Part shown: positions 24,100 through 36,911 of the stretch, one piece after another
Layout of the letters: each line of letters begins with the position of its first letter
Position numbering within the stretch: the stretch's first letter is position 1
Assembly: GCA_030562195.1 (NCBI GenBank)
Contig: JAUJPP010000003.1
Location: 27,658,602 to 27,722,601 of the forward strand
Direction of reading: 5' to 3'
Source: Nipponacmea schrenckii
Taxonomy: Eukaryota; Mollusca; Gastropoda; Lottiidae
Length of the DNA stretch: 64,000 nt
Notes under the pieces: generated by a model
Database searches by the model: none
Told to the model about the DNA's origin: nothing
Seen by the model: only the letters and a program-made list of their open reading frames with translations
Made by a program: the position numbers and the translations under genes

Positions 24100-24825
24100 A
24101 TGCCAGTATATAACAGAGTTATTATCAAGCTTGGCACTAAAATTGGAATTAGTTTCTTGAATAACGGAATCGTGGTTTCTCAATGAGTTGTCCTTGAATC
24201 ATTGTGGCTCACTGATACAAACTATTGCTCGAATTATTACTTCTGAGGTGGTGGGCGAGACTTATTCGCTAACTTGAAGATTTAGATTTCTATCCCTACA
24301 ACGGTCGAGATATTCATACCTCCAGATTAAGGCAGTGAGTTAGAGGCTCGCTCGCTAACCTGAAGATCCAGGGTTCAATCTCTGCATAAGTCGTGGCAAT
24401 ACTTTCCGATTTTCAATCGGATTTCTCTCAATACGCGATGCAGGCTCTTAGGACCCACATAGGGTTTGAAATCGTTCGTAAAGGGACAATAAGACGTACA
24501 CGCTACCGGATCTGAACGTTACTTAACACAATCCTTGCAAAACGAAACGGAGAAAGTTGAATTCCCCTGTGTGTATGTTAAAACACTAGTTCAGAGTTGT
24601 CCTTGAATCATTGTGGCTCACTGATACGAACGATTGCTCGAATTATTACTTCTAAGACTAACCTTGCTTGCTAACTTGAAGGTTTAGATTTCCATCCTTA
24701 CAAAGGTCGAGATAATCATACCTTCAGACTAAGACAGTGAGTTAAAGACTTGCTCGCTAACTTGAAGGTTTAAATTTCCATCCTTGCAACGGTCGAGATA
24801 TTCATACCTTCAGATTAAGGGGTGG
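24100..24825 (+). repeat. Diverged tRNA-like repeat cluster, plus strand
   Basis: The block GCAGTGAGTTAGAGGCTCGC, then TCGCTAACCTGAAGATCCAG and GGTTCAATCTC (B-box-like), appears near 24333, with weaker copies near 24250, 24670 and 24735. GAGTTGTCCTTGAATCATTG occurs at 24186 and 24594. The same family is tandemly arrayed in the opposite orientation at 45545-46470. Confidence 0.6.
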
Positions 24826-25705
24826 ACAACCTTATCGTTCGAGGTGTATTTCAATCAAGAAACGCATTTAGTTTATATCCATTCTATTTGACATTAAAAA
24901 AAAACTCATCTAGTAAAAATTTTAGCTCAATCGCTTCAGTAGTTTGTCAGATATTGGTCCGTAAAGATAATCTATTTATAGAACACAATGGGGTATTCCT
25001 CTATGTAGACGTACAAATTACGTTGTCAGTTGACATTTTTGAGTACTACGTCATCGGCTAAATAAACCTTTTCTACGTTTGTCGTTCAGATTTGTATTGG
25101 GGGAAATCCAGAAGTCACGTGATGTCCCATAAATCATTACGTCACATGTAAACAGAGAAATTTTATGATTGGTGGGTAGGGGTGTTTTGACATGTGCTAA
25201 TCCATTGTTTTAGCACTCCAATTATGTGGTTATCGGTGCATATCGATGCCTAAAAGGTGCTTAAAGATTTCTACAGCATGAAAGACAATCTTTTAACAAC
25301 ATGATCGTTAATTACGTAAGGTTTACATGTGTTTGCAAAATGTTGAAAAAAATGCCATTTTTCCAAAAGCATATCTCGCTTACATTTAATGCGATTTTTA
25401 CTTTGGCTTCAGCTAAAGCTTACGATGTCCTCTATAACTTTACGTTGGCTTTTTTTTTATAAAATGAATAGTTTTTTAAAAATTCAATTTTTCGTAAATG
25501 CACACGCAAAATTTTGATTTCTATCAATATCTTCAAAACAAAACAAAATTTTCCAAAAAGCCAACGTAAAGTTGTAGAGATACATGTAGACTTGTGTTGT
25601 GCAAAATTTCAACCTTCTATATTAAATAGCCTAGAAGATATGCTAATTTTAAGAGCATATTTGACGTGTTTTTTTCGTTCATCTTTCATACCCTATATCT
25701 CAAAG
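24826..25705. mobile_element. Inserted segment with internal hairpin
   Basis: This segment interrupts the tRNA-like cluster, which resumes at about 25706. It contains an inverted repeat of about 25 bases: CTCTATAACTTTACGTTGGC (about 25430-25449) pairs with GCCAACGTAAAGTTGTAGAG (about 25560-25579). No ORF of note; class undetermined. Confidence 0.4.
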
Positions 25706-25880
25706 GTTTAGATTTCCATCCCTACAAGGGCCTAGATATTTATACCTTCAGATTAATGCAGTGAGTTAGAGGCTTGCTCGCTAACCTGAAGATCCAGAGT
25801 TCAATCTCGGCATGGGTCGTGGTAACACAATCCTTGGAAAACCAAATAGAGAAAGTTAAATGCCTCCTGTATGTATGTTA
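25706..25880 (+). repeat. tRNA-like repeat copy
   Basis: Carries GCAGTGAGTTAGAGGCTTGC, GCTAACCTGAAGATCCAGAG and TTCAATCTCGG in the family order. It is the continuation of the cluster at 24.1-24.8 kb. Confidence 0.6.
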
Positions 25881-25961
25881 AAACATTAGATCGCGACCCT
25901 CATTCTTTTTCATATTTTTGGTTTTGATAAATATACCTCAACTTATCTCTTCGTTTTCTAA

Positions 25962-26190
25962 TTATTTCACAAGACAGCGTTATTTATTATTTCACAAGAC
26001 AGCGTTATTTATTATTTCACAAGACAGCGATATTTATTATTTCACAAGACAGCGTTATTTATTATTTCACAAGACAGCGTTATTTATTTTTCAAAGACAG
26101 CGTTATTATTATTTCACAAGACAGCGCCATTTATTATGTCACAAGACAGCATTATTTATTATTTCACAAATTCGCGTTATTTATATTTCC
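25962..26190. repeat. 25-bp minisatellite, about 9 copies
   Basis: Unit CACAAGACAGCGTTATTTAT plus TATTT. The frame 25918-26217 is a by-product. Confidence 0.93.
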
Positions 26191-26484
26191 AAAATCGTAA
26201 ACTTTAATAAAAACTGATGAAACCACCAGACTGTGAATAGCTTGACTTTAATCATATTTAGCAGTTCTGATGGAAAGTTTGAGATTTTATGAAAATGTTG
26301 AGAATTTTGTTAGAATAATCGTCTGTGATCCAGGAAACAGGAAATGAAACCTACCCCCCGTGATAATAACCTGAACATAATGAAACACCACGGAGATGTC
26401 TGACATGCAACCAGTGGTGGGTGCTGAAAATTGGTTTCGGGTGTGGGGGAGGGGAGATGTTGGTAGGGTAGGTAGAATACTAAT

Positions 26485-27085
26485 AATAGACTCTTTATTT
26501 TACATGGGTCAGAATTAGGTCTAATACACAAGGACGTGGCCTTGTCCATCATTCACTCCATAGAGACAAACATAAACTCTTTATTTTACATGGATCAGAA
26601 TAAGGTTCAATACACAAGGACATGGTCCTGTCTTACATTCAGCCCATAGAGACAAACATAGACTCTTTATTTTACATGGATCAGAATAAGGTCCAACATA
26701 CAAGAACATGGTCCTGTCTAACATTTAGCCCATGGAGACAAACATAGACTCTATATTTTACATGGATCAGAATAAGGTCCAACATACAAGGATTTGGTCC
26801 TGTCTAACATTTAGCCCATAGAAACAAACATAGACTCTTTATTTTACATGGATCAAAATTAGGTCCAACATACAAGGATTTGGTCCTGTCTAACATCCAG
26901 CCCATAGTGACAAACATAGACTCTTTATTTTACATGGATCAGAATAAGGTTCAATACACAAGGACATGGTCCTGTCTTACATTCAGCTTATAGAGACAAA
27001 CATAGACTCTTTATTTTACATGGATCAAAATTAGGTCCAATACACAAGGATTTGGTCCTGTCTAACATTCAGCCCATATAGAAAC
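26485..27085. repeat. 86-bp tandem repeat, about 7 copies (first locus)
   Basis: Units share GACTCTTTATTTTACATGGA, AAGGACATGGTCCTGTCTAA and ACAAACATA. The same unit in the same orientation forms the array at 35965-36665. Confidence 0.93.
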
Positions 27086-27149
27086 CTTTATTTATTGCAT
27101 CTTCTTTTCTGTTGAGGAGATCTTAAATTAGTTATTTTGAAACCCTTAT

Positions 27150-28120
27150 TGTAGAGATAAAGGTAACAGGTTACTATTCAACAGAAGGCACCGGCACAGG
27201 GATCAAGTAGTATTCACTAATTGTAAGATTAGGGTGGTTGAAGGTAACAGTTACTATTCAACAGAAGGTACTGGACAGGGTAAGCATTGCTGACTAATTG
27301 TAGAGATTAGGGTGGTTGAAAGGTAACACGTTACTATTTAACAGAAGGCACTGGTACAGAGTTAAAGTAGTATTCACTAATTGTAGAGATTAGGGTGGTT
27401 GAAAGGTAACAAGTTACTATTCAACAGAAGGCACCGGCACAGGGATCAAGCATTGTTCACGAATTGTAGAGATTAGGGTGGTTGAAAGGTAACAAGTTAC
27501 TTTTCAACAATAGGTACTGGTACAGGGATCAAGCATTGTTCACTAATTGTAGAGATTAGGGTGGTTGAAAGGTAACAAGTTACTATTCAACAGAAGGTAC
27601 TGGTACAGGGATCAAGCATTGTTCACGAATTGTAGAGATTAGGGTGGTTGAAAGGTAACAAGTTACTATTCAACAGAAGGTACTGGTACAGGGTTAAAGT
27701 AGTATTCACTAATTGTAGAGATTAGGGTGGTTGAAAGGAAACAAGTTACTATTCAACAGAAGGTACTGGTACAGGGTTAAAGTAGTATTCACTAATTGTA
27801 GAGATTAGGGTGGTTGAAAGGTAACAAGTTACTATTCAACAGAAGGTACTGGTACAGGGTTAAAGCAGTGTTCACTAATTGTAAAGATTAGGGTGGTTGA
27901 AAGGTAACAAGTTACTATTCAACAGAAGGTACTGGTACAGGGTAAGTAGTATTCACTAATTGTAAGATTAGGATGGTTGAAAGGAAACAAGTTACTATTC
28001 AACAGAAGGTACTGGTACAGGGTTAAGGCATTGTTCACTAATTGTAAAGATTAGGGTGGTTGAAAGGTAACAAGTTACTATTCAACAGAAGTTACTGGTA
28101 GAAGGTTATTGCAGTGTTCT
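27150..28120. repeat. 83-bp tandem repeat, about 12 copies
   Basis: Units share GTAGAGATTAGGGTGGTTGA, AAGGTAACAAGTTACTATTC and AACAGAAGGTACTGGTACAG. GTAACAAGTTAC inside each unit is a short palindrome. No open frame persists. Confidence 0.95.
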
Positions 28121-28523
28121 CTAATGTTCAGGCTAGATATTCTAATCTTGATTAAAACGTGTATTTCTTATTTGACCCCCAGTGTAAAGTACAACGATCT
28201 TAAACAAATCTGCACTACTGGTATTTCAAAGCCAACACGTTATTATTCGTTTATCTCCCTAGAGGCCGTTTGATCTAGACTACATTTACGTTATCAAGTG
28301 AAGCAAATAATGATTAATAATAAACTGAAAGTAGAACTATTTCATGGTTATTGGGTACAGATTGGTTTCTGTTCTCTCTCTTCACATTGATTACACATTG
28401 TTCTCTTTAAAATAACCTACCTTTGTTTTAAATAGAGAATTATCAACAGCAGGCAGAACGTAGAGAGTATTCCTTGTCGTAAAGAGGGTGTGGCATACGT
28501 TAAGCCCCACCAAACTAGTTAAG

Positions 28524-29605
28524 CAGTGAGCCATTATTGGTCTAAATTATCGTGTTCAACCAGCTAGTTGATTGGGACACGATAGCAGTGAGCCACCATT
28601 GATCTAAATTATTATGTCCAACAAGCAAACAGATTGTAACACGATAGCAGTAAGCCACCATTGATCTAAATTATTATGTCCAACAAGCAAACAGATTGTA
28701 ACACGATAGCAGTGAGCCACCATTGATCTAAATTATTATGTCCAACAAGCAAACAGATTGTAACACGATAGCAGTGAGTCACCATTGATCTAAACTATCA
28801 TGTCCAACAAGCAAACAGATTGTAACACGATAGCAGTAAGCCACCATTTATCTAAACTACCATGTCCAACAAGCAAACAGATTGTAACACGATAGCAGTG
28901 AGTCACCATTGATCTAAACTACCATGTCCAACAAGCAAACAGATTGTAACACGATAGCAGTAAGCCACCATTTATCTAAACTACCATGTCCAACTAGCAA
29001 ACAGATTGTAACACGATAGCAGTGAGTCACCATTGATCTAAACTACCATGTCCAACAAGCAAACAGATTGTAACACGATAGCAGTAAGCCACCATTGATC
29101 TAAATTATCATGTCCAACTAGAAAACAGATTGTAACACGATAGCAGTGAGTCACCATTGATCTAAATTATTATGTCCAACTAGCAAACAGATTGTAACAC
29201 GATAGCAGTGAGTCACCATTGATCTAAATTATTATGTCCAACTAGCAAACAGATTGTAACACGATAGCAGTGAGCCACCATTGATCTAAACTACCATGTC
29301 CAACTAGCAAACAGATTGTAACACGATAGCAGTGAGCCACCATTGATCTAAATTATTATGTCCAACAAGCAAACAGATTGTAACACGATAGCAGTGAGTC
29401 ACCATTGATCTAAATTATTATGTCCAACTAGCAAACAGATTGTAACACGATAGCAGTGAGTCACCGCTGATCTAAACTACCATGTCCAACTAGTACACAG
29501 ATTGTAACACGATAGCAGTGAGGCACCATTTATCCAAACTATCATGTCCAACTAGAAAACAGATTGTACCACGATAGCAGTGAGCCACCATTGATCTAAA
29601 CTATC
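28524..29605. repeat. 62-bp tandem repeat, about 17-18 copies
   Basis: Units share AGCAGTGAGCCACCATTGAT, TATGTCCAACAAGCAAACAG and ATTGTAACACGAT. Two-state variants (AAGC/TAGC, AGCC/AGTC, ATTATT/ACTACC) are mixed along the array. Confidence 0.95.
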
Positions 29606-29609
29606 TATG

Positions 29610-30145
29610 ACAAGGTGATCGAGACCTATTGATTTCTTCTTTAGAAATATCATATGATTTGATTTTATTTGCACTAAAAGCTATAAATTGTTTGATTACT
29701 TGATGCATTATTTTATTTCCATGGAATCAAATAACAGTTGAATCACAGTCGACGGTTCTTTATTTAACTATGTCTGTTATTCGTATTATCCACAGATATA
29801 AGTCTGTATTCGCTATGCGTGTGCAAAAGAATATTTTTCAGAACAAATATCATAATATCCTTATCTTTATAATAGTGGTTACCTGTTCGCAAGGAATCTT
29901 TAAATTTATCAGATCATCTGATTCTTTGAGTAGCAATGCTGATATATTTTCTACTGTACAAAAGTGTTGTTAAGAACAGGCCCACACTTCATTCTAAATA
30001 ATAGATCTGAATATTAGATTATTATCATTGGTCTAAGATATATATTTCGAATGAATATAAAAACTTTATAATCTTAGTGTCTATATTATATAAATAACCC
30101 TGGAATAATAATGGTTATTATTTGGTCAAATGTCATTGATCTCTA
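29610..30145. other. AT-rich non-coding stretch
   Basis: A 67-codon frame at 29770-29973 has a hydrophobic middle but no domain or splice support. Nothing else seen. Confidence 0.35.
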
Positions 30146-30149
30146 TACT

Positions 30150-30313
30150 ACAATGCTATAAGCTGTGCACGTTAAAGATCCCTCGACATTTGGAAATCGC
30201 AAAAAGAGTAGGCTAATGTTGCCGACTTGTTAACATTTTCCCGCATTGCACTTGACATGGCAGTGTCCATCTTTATTAGCCCAATAGATAGGACGTAAAC
30301 CTCCATTCATTTC
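30150..30313 (-). mobile_element. GGAGTTTTACGTC dispersed repeat, minus strand
   Basis: In reverse complement it contains GGAGGTTTACGTCCTATCTA, TAGCCTACTCTTTTTGCGAT and TTCCAAATGTCGAGGGATCT, in family order. Confidence 0.8.
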
Positions 30314-30540
30314 TTTTTCTGTATTCTACAATGATGTTAAGGACTACTGACACAGTTTTAAAAGCCCATTAAACCAGTGACCTAATTATAAATGTTGATT
30401 AGAAGGTTAAAGGTTAATTAGAAAACATAAACATTCCGCGATATTTTTTCAGTCCGACAAAATTTTCTCTCTGATGTTATTTATTCTTCAATCTCAATCT
30501 TTCGCCATCTTTTACAATCTGGTTTTAATTTACCCACGAG

Positions 30541-30789
30541 ATGTTACCAATAGCAACCATGTCTTTCTTCTATAATCCAATCAACAAAAACGCGCCAAAA
30601 CTTCGACTAGAAACAGACGTGGAACGTGAAGAATTTCCGCGGGGAAAACCCTACAGATTCGACGTCTGCGATGTGAACTCGATATGTTACACAGTAGTAA
30701 CGTTCCGCAGCTGGATGCTTCCCGAAATTTCAGAATCAATGTGGTGCAGGCTGAATTTTTATTACATTTTTTTAAACCACAGAGGATGA
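30541..30789 (+). other. Overlapping unrecognised frames on both strands
   Basis: A patch less AT-rich than its surroundings holds an 82-codon + frame and a 78-codon - frame (30581-30817). Neither shows a known domain or clear splice sites. It may be an exon remnant; I cannot assign it. Confidence 0.2.
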
Positions 30790-31351
30790 ATTTTATGTAA
30801 GATAATGAGATAATCATACTGAGAACGATTCAGGACTGTTTACATTCTAAATCAGGAAGTTAACCTTCTATAGTTTTTCCAGAAATCTCGTTGAAAACTT
30901 TCCAATGTGTCACATCAAAGCCTGGCCAAAACATGGTTTCTCTTCAAAAATCCAATATATCATGACCGTGAAAATTTTAAAAATAGTCAAAATGAAAGTA
31001 AGCCATTACATGTGCAGCGTCCGTTACCTTTTCCTGGGGAATTTCGAAATATCTGACTGTGTCGCTTGTGTGGGTTGTACATGTACCCAGAAAGATCACT
31101 CCGATTTATCCTGAGCATTAATCAAGCTAAAACTATGAATACAAGTCGAATATTATATGTCTGATGTGAAAGGGTCGTGTTTATATAATAAACAAACTAA
31201 GAATGTACATGTACTCTCAATGTGAAAACGCCCTCTAGAGAAATAACACCGTCGATTCTATAATATTCAACATGGAATAACAATGTGGTACAATTGCACC
31301 GGATTCGGAATCGATGTGTAAGCAGGCCCATAGTCAGTCCTGATTGTTCAA

Positions 31352-31965
31352 AGGGGCAAATAAAATATCCGAAGGGGCAAGTAATATATCTGGAGGGGCA
31401 AGTAATATATCTACAGGGGCAAGTAATATATCTACAGGGGCAAGTTGTATATCTACAGGGGCAAGTAATATATCTAGAGGGGCAAGTAATATATCTAGAG
31501 GGGCAAGTAATATATCTACAGGGGCAAGTAATATATCTAGAGGGGCAAGTAATATATCTACAGGGCAAGTAATATAGAGGGCAAGTAATATATCTAGGGG
31601 CAAGTAATATATCTACAGGGGCAAGTTATATATCTAGAGGGCAAGTAATATATCTAGGGGCAGTATATACTGAGGGCAAGTATATATCTAGAGGGCAAGT
31701 AATATTTGTGGAGGGGCAAGTAATATAACCATAGGGGCAAGTAATATATCCGGAGGGGCAAGTAATTTATCTGGAGGAGCAAGTTATATTACTGAAATGC
31801 CAAGTAAAATAGGAATATATCTGGAGGGGCAAGTAATATATCTGGAGGGACAAGTAATATATCTAGAGGGACAAGTAATGTATCTGGAGGGGCAAGTATT
31901 ATATTTAGAGGGGCAAGTAATATATCTAGAGGGGCAAGTATTATATTCGGAGGGGTAATATGGTA
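31352..31965. repeat. 21-bp minisatellite, about 28 copies
   Basis: Unit GGGGCAAGTAATATATCTAC plus A. A 21-bp period without stops opens heptapeptide frames on both strands (GQVIYLQ, GASNIST; YITCPCR, DILLAPV on minus). After about 31560 small deletions break the frames, so coding is unlikely. Confidence 0.95.
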
Positions 31966-31969
31966 TGGT

Positions 31970-33120
31970 CTTAGTTGAAGTAATGAAATTGGTCGGTTGT
32001 CGAATAAATGTGAAATGTGCTTAATCTATTGAAAATCAAATTAAAGAGAATATCAAAACAGACATTGTGTGGTTAGAACGAACTCTGCAGGCTGTCGGGT
32101 TTCTTAGTTCAATATTTCAAGTGTTTACATCATTATCATGAAAAACCTGAGCTCGGGGCTAAAAAAATGCAACCAATGCATTCTTGAATCTGGGTGTATT
32201 GAGGTATTTTGTTGGTTGAGAGTACCAAATGATTGAGCTCGAGGCAAATAAAAAAATGTCACTTCTTCTTCGTACAAACTCAGTGTTGTCTATCAAATTT
32301 GTAATTGATATTACCAATCGATATGTGCTGTTTCTGCTTACACATTTGTTTTCTATCCTAAATACCCCGAAATACATGTTAAATGTTACAAGATGATTTG
32401 ATCGCTAATATTAAAAATTTTCTGATGAAAGGCGTATTAATTCTGATAAAAAGCGTACAGTAACAGTAACAGTAGCAGTAACTCAATATATGCAGAATTA
32501 AATAAAACTGAATTGTCTTTACAATTAGAAAGTACTATTGCATGATATTTTGGGGTTACTGAGCTATTAATAGTAACATGAAGCACATCTTGAAAATCTG
32601 AATTTTCTGAAACTCTCGCTAATCCGACTTTATTTACGTTCCCAATGTATGCTGGATTACCCAGAGTAAACTCTATGGTGATTGGATCACTAATTTTGAT
32701 ACTTTACGCAACGTTTCGAACAGTTCTCCCACAGAACATGGACGTGAATTCAATCTCCTCTTCTAAGGGATTGCGAAATGTATATTATCTTCTTTAATTA
32801 GCACTTTCGATAAACGTTTGCATCAATTTGGAATCCGTGTAGAGTTCACATAGTTATAATTGTTTATTTAGTTTATGTATTATACTCCATTTCCGCCCTG
32901 TATAGGTTTATAAATAATCTCACCACACTCTCTAATCTAGTCAGACATGTATATATTACCTGACGCCTGCCACCTTGTCCTAATAACCAGCACCATATTG
33001 TATTCATCATTCCCGCTAAAAAACGATACAGACGTGAATCGGTTGCTAGGTCGGTTAAGAATCATCAACTGAATGTATTGAAGACAATAATATAGCTGAA
33101 CACTGAATACTTCATTATAA
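31970..33120. other. Non-coding stretch
   Basis: No gene, array or family member recognised; a small (acagta)n-like run is at about 32458-32482. Confidence 0.4.
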
Positions 33121-33143
33121 GGTGGGTGGGGCGGGAGGGAGGG
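33121..33143 (+). promoter_or_regulatory. G-quadruplex-type motif
   Basis: Five G-runs of three or four separated by single bases (GGGTGGGGCGGGAGGGAGGG) meet the canonical G4 rule. A second G-rich copy of the surrounding ~50-bp duplication is at 33161-33178, each followed by GTCAAACATCTCGTCGTT. Confidence 0.6.
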
Positions 33144-33769
33144 TCAAACATCTCGTCGTTTGTGGGTGAGGTGGGCGGGTCAAACATCTCGTCGTTCAAA
33201 TTGAATCTCTAAACAAATTGGCTTTTAACAATGTAAATCATCGAAACGTTGTGTAAAATACCAAAATTCCTACCAGCCTCCGACAAACCAGTTTCTATTT
33301 TACTTATAAATAAAAACTATCGAACTCTTTTAAATCTTTATATATGTTCATCTTCATGAACGTAAACTATCGAAACGTCTTTAAAATCTCAGTACGAATT
33401 ATTTAAAATCTATTTAAAATCAGTAATTGTGTTTTAAAGCACCCCATTTACACCGCCATACAACCATTTCTAGGCAAATAAGATTCCTAGTTATTCTGAG
33501 TTGCTGATAATCACTAAAAAAGAGAGACAATGTTGTCTTTGTGAAGCGATGGTTTTTCTCCAGTTTTTCTTCCCGATTTGTCGATCAATAGAAAGTAATC
33601 CAATAATCACTCGGTATTTTGAGATAAAATCATCTAAGTTTAAAGTTTTCACCAAATTTATTACCAGTTTATATTGATTGTTTCGTATCCTGGTTTATTG
33701 GCGGTTTGGTTAGTGTCTTTATTTAAATGGCAATTTGTAAATTATTGGTGGAATGAAGTGACCGCTTAC

Positions 33770-33856
33770 GGCAAACTTACTCTCACACCCAATAGGCTTC
33801 GAACCCACAGCACAGATACCGCCTACGCTATATCACAGTTACAAAGAAATGTATAA
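33770..33856 (-). mobile_element. Possible tRNA-like SINE head, minus strand
   Basis: On the minus strand TATAGCGTAGGCGGTATCTG (A-box-like) is followed about 20 bases later by GTGGGTTCGAAGCC (good B-box match). It is isolated and does not fold obviously into a full tRNA. Confidence 0.4.
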
Positions 33857-34545
33857 GGTTTGAAAATCTAGACTGGTCTGAAAGCATTAGTGGTAGAATT
33901 AGATACCAGAGCACCTCATCGCACAGCAGAATACTGAGAACTCCTTCACTAGGATTCACACTCCCACCACCCAATCGTCCAACCGAGCTATTCTTAGAAC
34001 ACGACAGAAAAGATGTACATCAAACCATTTTTGCTGTATGATAATTGTATCATTTTCTGAAGGTCCAGGGCATTCAATGGCCTAGTAGACGGCAATATTC
34101 AACTTCCTACCGCTATTTCACTGACCCAAAGGAATGGTGTAAACCAATTATAAACCAACTCGTGAAAGCATGGGTCGTGATCCAATCGTCACTTACCTCT
34201 TGATCACTCCTTGACATCGTGTCGCAATCTGCTTATTTGTTACACTCGATATTTCGTATTTTTTAAATTTTCTGTAAAGAATGTCAGGTCGTGCTGTTCT
34301 TATTTTGAGAAACTGGGGGGCGAGACGAAGTATTATTGAACAAAAAATCTAATAAAAGTTGATATCTGGATAAGTTTTAGCGTTTGACATACAGACACTA
34401 TAACTGTCAGAAACAACAGAATAGAATTTGATTTATCAACGTCAGAATAGATCCCTGTTCGGATTAAATTAGTCTGGTATAGTTCATCCTAGAATTTCAC
34501 ATTCTCTTTTGTTTTAAGTATTCAAAATTCACAACCTCAACCATT

Positions 34546-34970
34546 TAGAACCATTCCAACACTCCAGTCCAACACCCATAGCCCAACACACCAGTCCAAG
34601 ACTCAAGGCCAACAACCCATTCCAACACTCCAGTCCATCATACACAGTTTAACACCTCAGTCTAACATACTAGTTTAACATCCCAGTCCAACACTCCATC
34701 CCAGTCAAAGACCCCAGTTCAGCTCTCTCGTCCAACACACCAGTCCAACACTCCAGTCCAACACTATAGCCCAACACCCCAGTCCAACACTCTAGTCCAA
34801 CACACCAGTCCAACACACCAGTCCAGTCCAATACTTCAGTCCAACACTCTAGTCCAACACACCAGTCCAACACACCAGTCTAGTCCGACACAGTCCAACA
34901 CTCTAGTCCAGCACTCCAGTCCAACACACCAGTCCAACATACCCAGTTTAACACCCCAGTCCAAGATTCT
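34546..34970. repeat. CCAGTCCAACAC short-unit tandem repeat
   Basis: Irregular 10-22-bp units of CCAGTCCAACACTC/ACAC. The minus frame 34670-34873 (Trp/Leu/Cys-rich) is a repeat artefact. Confidence 0.93.
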
Positions 34971-35555
34971 GGAGAGATATATTAAGACACTATTTATGAT
35001 TCCTGACAACTCATCAGTAGGAAGAAGAATAACTATCGATAGACAAGTTTTGTGCTCAGATTATCCTTCACCATGTTTATAAGCCTTCAGTGCTTGATTT
35101 CAAGTCCCAGGTCCTGTATAATAATAGATATCCTCAACTTATTTTAACATCAACATCAAGTTCTTCGCAGAAATTCTTGGAATACCAGACATATTTCTGT
35201 TTTCGGCTACGAATAGATCGATTTGAGCCTTATAACTAAACGACTCCAAAAGACATCAAGAAAATGCAAAAACGTCTTTCAGCAAACTGAAAAGTGCTCT
35301 AGGCAGTGGATTGATTGGTCAATATGATCATATATTATTATCTTTGTTTACATATTTGATCAATATTTAACATGACCCGATTTTCGGCTACGGATACTAA
35401 ATTGCACAGTAACGCCATTAGAATATAGAATAAAAAGGAATTTAACGTCTTACTCGTCAGCAACTACATGTAATGGGTTTATAAATACGAACTATTTATT
35501 AATGAAATTTGTTGAGTTTTAATTCAATAAATGGTAATAGTATATATTAATATTA

Positions 35556-35798
35556 TTACAAACGATATGTCGTAATACGAGTGTAAGATAAAAAATCATT
35601 CATCAATGAAGGAGATGAGCTGAGATGAAGGAGATTTGTTACATTGTAAATAGTTAAATTGAAAACATGAAGTAAAAATATAATCTTTCTTTCTCCTCTT
35701 TCTTGAATCTCGTGAACGGCACGTTTTGATCCGGCTCGTGGTCTCGAGTCAGAATCTGGTTTCCGTAGATTATAGTCGAATGAGGAAAACGTGTTCAA
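35556..35798 (-). other. Unrecognised 80-codon frame with basic N-terminal half
   Basis: Residues 1-37 are charged (RKPDSDSRPRAGSKRAVHEI), unlike most chance frames here, and the DNA is less AT-rich locally. An acceptor-like actcag lies just upstream on this strand. No domain recognised; could be an exon remnant. Confidence 0.2.
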
Positions 35799-35964
35799 TG
35801 AATTTCTGAGTCTTTATTGAGTACAAACATTGTTTTGTCGGTCAGTAGAATACTTTATAAAGAGAATGGAAATAGTGGAGTATTTTAGTTGGTTTGTTGA
35901 CGAAATGTCTCACGTTGGAGTCTTGTTTAAAGATGATTTTTTTTCTAGTTTTGCTAATAATAAT

Positions 35965-36665
35965 AAACTCCTATCTAACATTCAGTCCATGGAGACAAAC
36001 ATAGACTCTTTATTTTATGGGTCTTAGTTAAAAGGACATTCCTGTCTAATATTAGCTATGAGAAAAATAGACTCTTTATTTTACATGGGAAAATTACCAA
36101 CACAGGACATGGTCCTGTCTAACAATCATCCCATGGAGACAAACATAGACTCTTTATTTTACATGGGTTAGAATTAGGTCCAATACACAAGGACATGGTC
36201 CTGTCTAACATTCAGCCTATGGAGACAAACATAGACTCTTTATTTTACATGGGTTAGAATTAGGTCCAATACACAAGTACATGGTCCTGTCTAACATTCA
36301 GCCTATGGAGACAAACATAGACTTAAATTTAACATGGGTCAGAATTGGGTGCAATACACAAGGACATGGTTCTGCCTAACATTCAGTCCTATGGAGACAA
36401 ACATAGACTTAAATTTAACATGGGTCAGAATTGGGTGCAATACACAAGGACATGGCTCTGTCTAACATTCAGTCAAACCATGGAGACAAACATAGACTCT
36501 TTATTTTACATGGGTCAGAATTAGGTCCAATACACAAGGACATGGTCCTGTCTAACATTCAGTCAAACCATGGAGACAAACATAGACTCTTTATTTTACA
36601 TGGGTCAGAATTAGGTGCAATACACAAGGACGTGGTTCTGTCTAACATTCATGGAAACAGTCTAG
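35965..36665. repeat. 86-bp tandem repeat, about 8 copies (second locus)
   Basis: Same unit and orientation as 26485-27085 (GACTCTTTATTTTACATGGG, AAGGACATGGTCCTGTCTAA). The frames 35830-36027 and 36431-36730 run through it. Confidence 0.93.
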
Positions 36666-36911
36666 TGTACAATGGGTGGAATCAGAAGAATGTTGCATGT
36701 CTGATAACCTCCCTTGTCCTGGGATTGTGAACCATATTTTTTTGTGTTTCCTTTGTTTTATATTTAACTCCTTTTCTCATCATTCAACTTTGATTTTAGT
36801 TCATGGTTAGGACTAATCGTTAGAGTGTTTAATCTTTGTTTATAAAATGAACGGTTTTCAGGATATTTTTGTCGCGTTTGAAGGAATGTAATATTTCTTA
36901 GTTTCGAATCA

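Noticed and set aside
30541..30817. New gene on either strand
   Set aside because: Frames on both strands overlap, neither is recognisable and no splice pairing was found; kept only as a low-confidence feature.
31197..31603. Heptapeptide-repeat frames on both strands
   Set aside because: Products of the 21-bp minisatellite; frames break with indels in later units.
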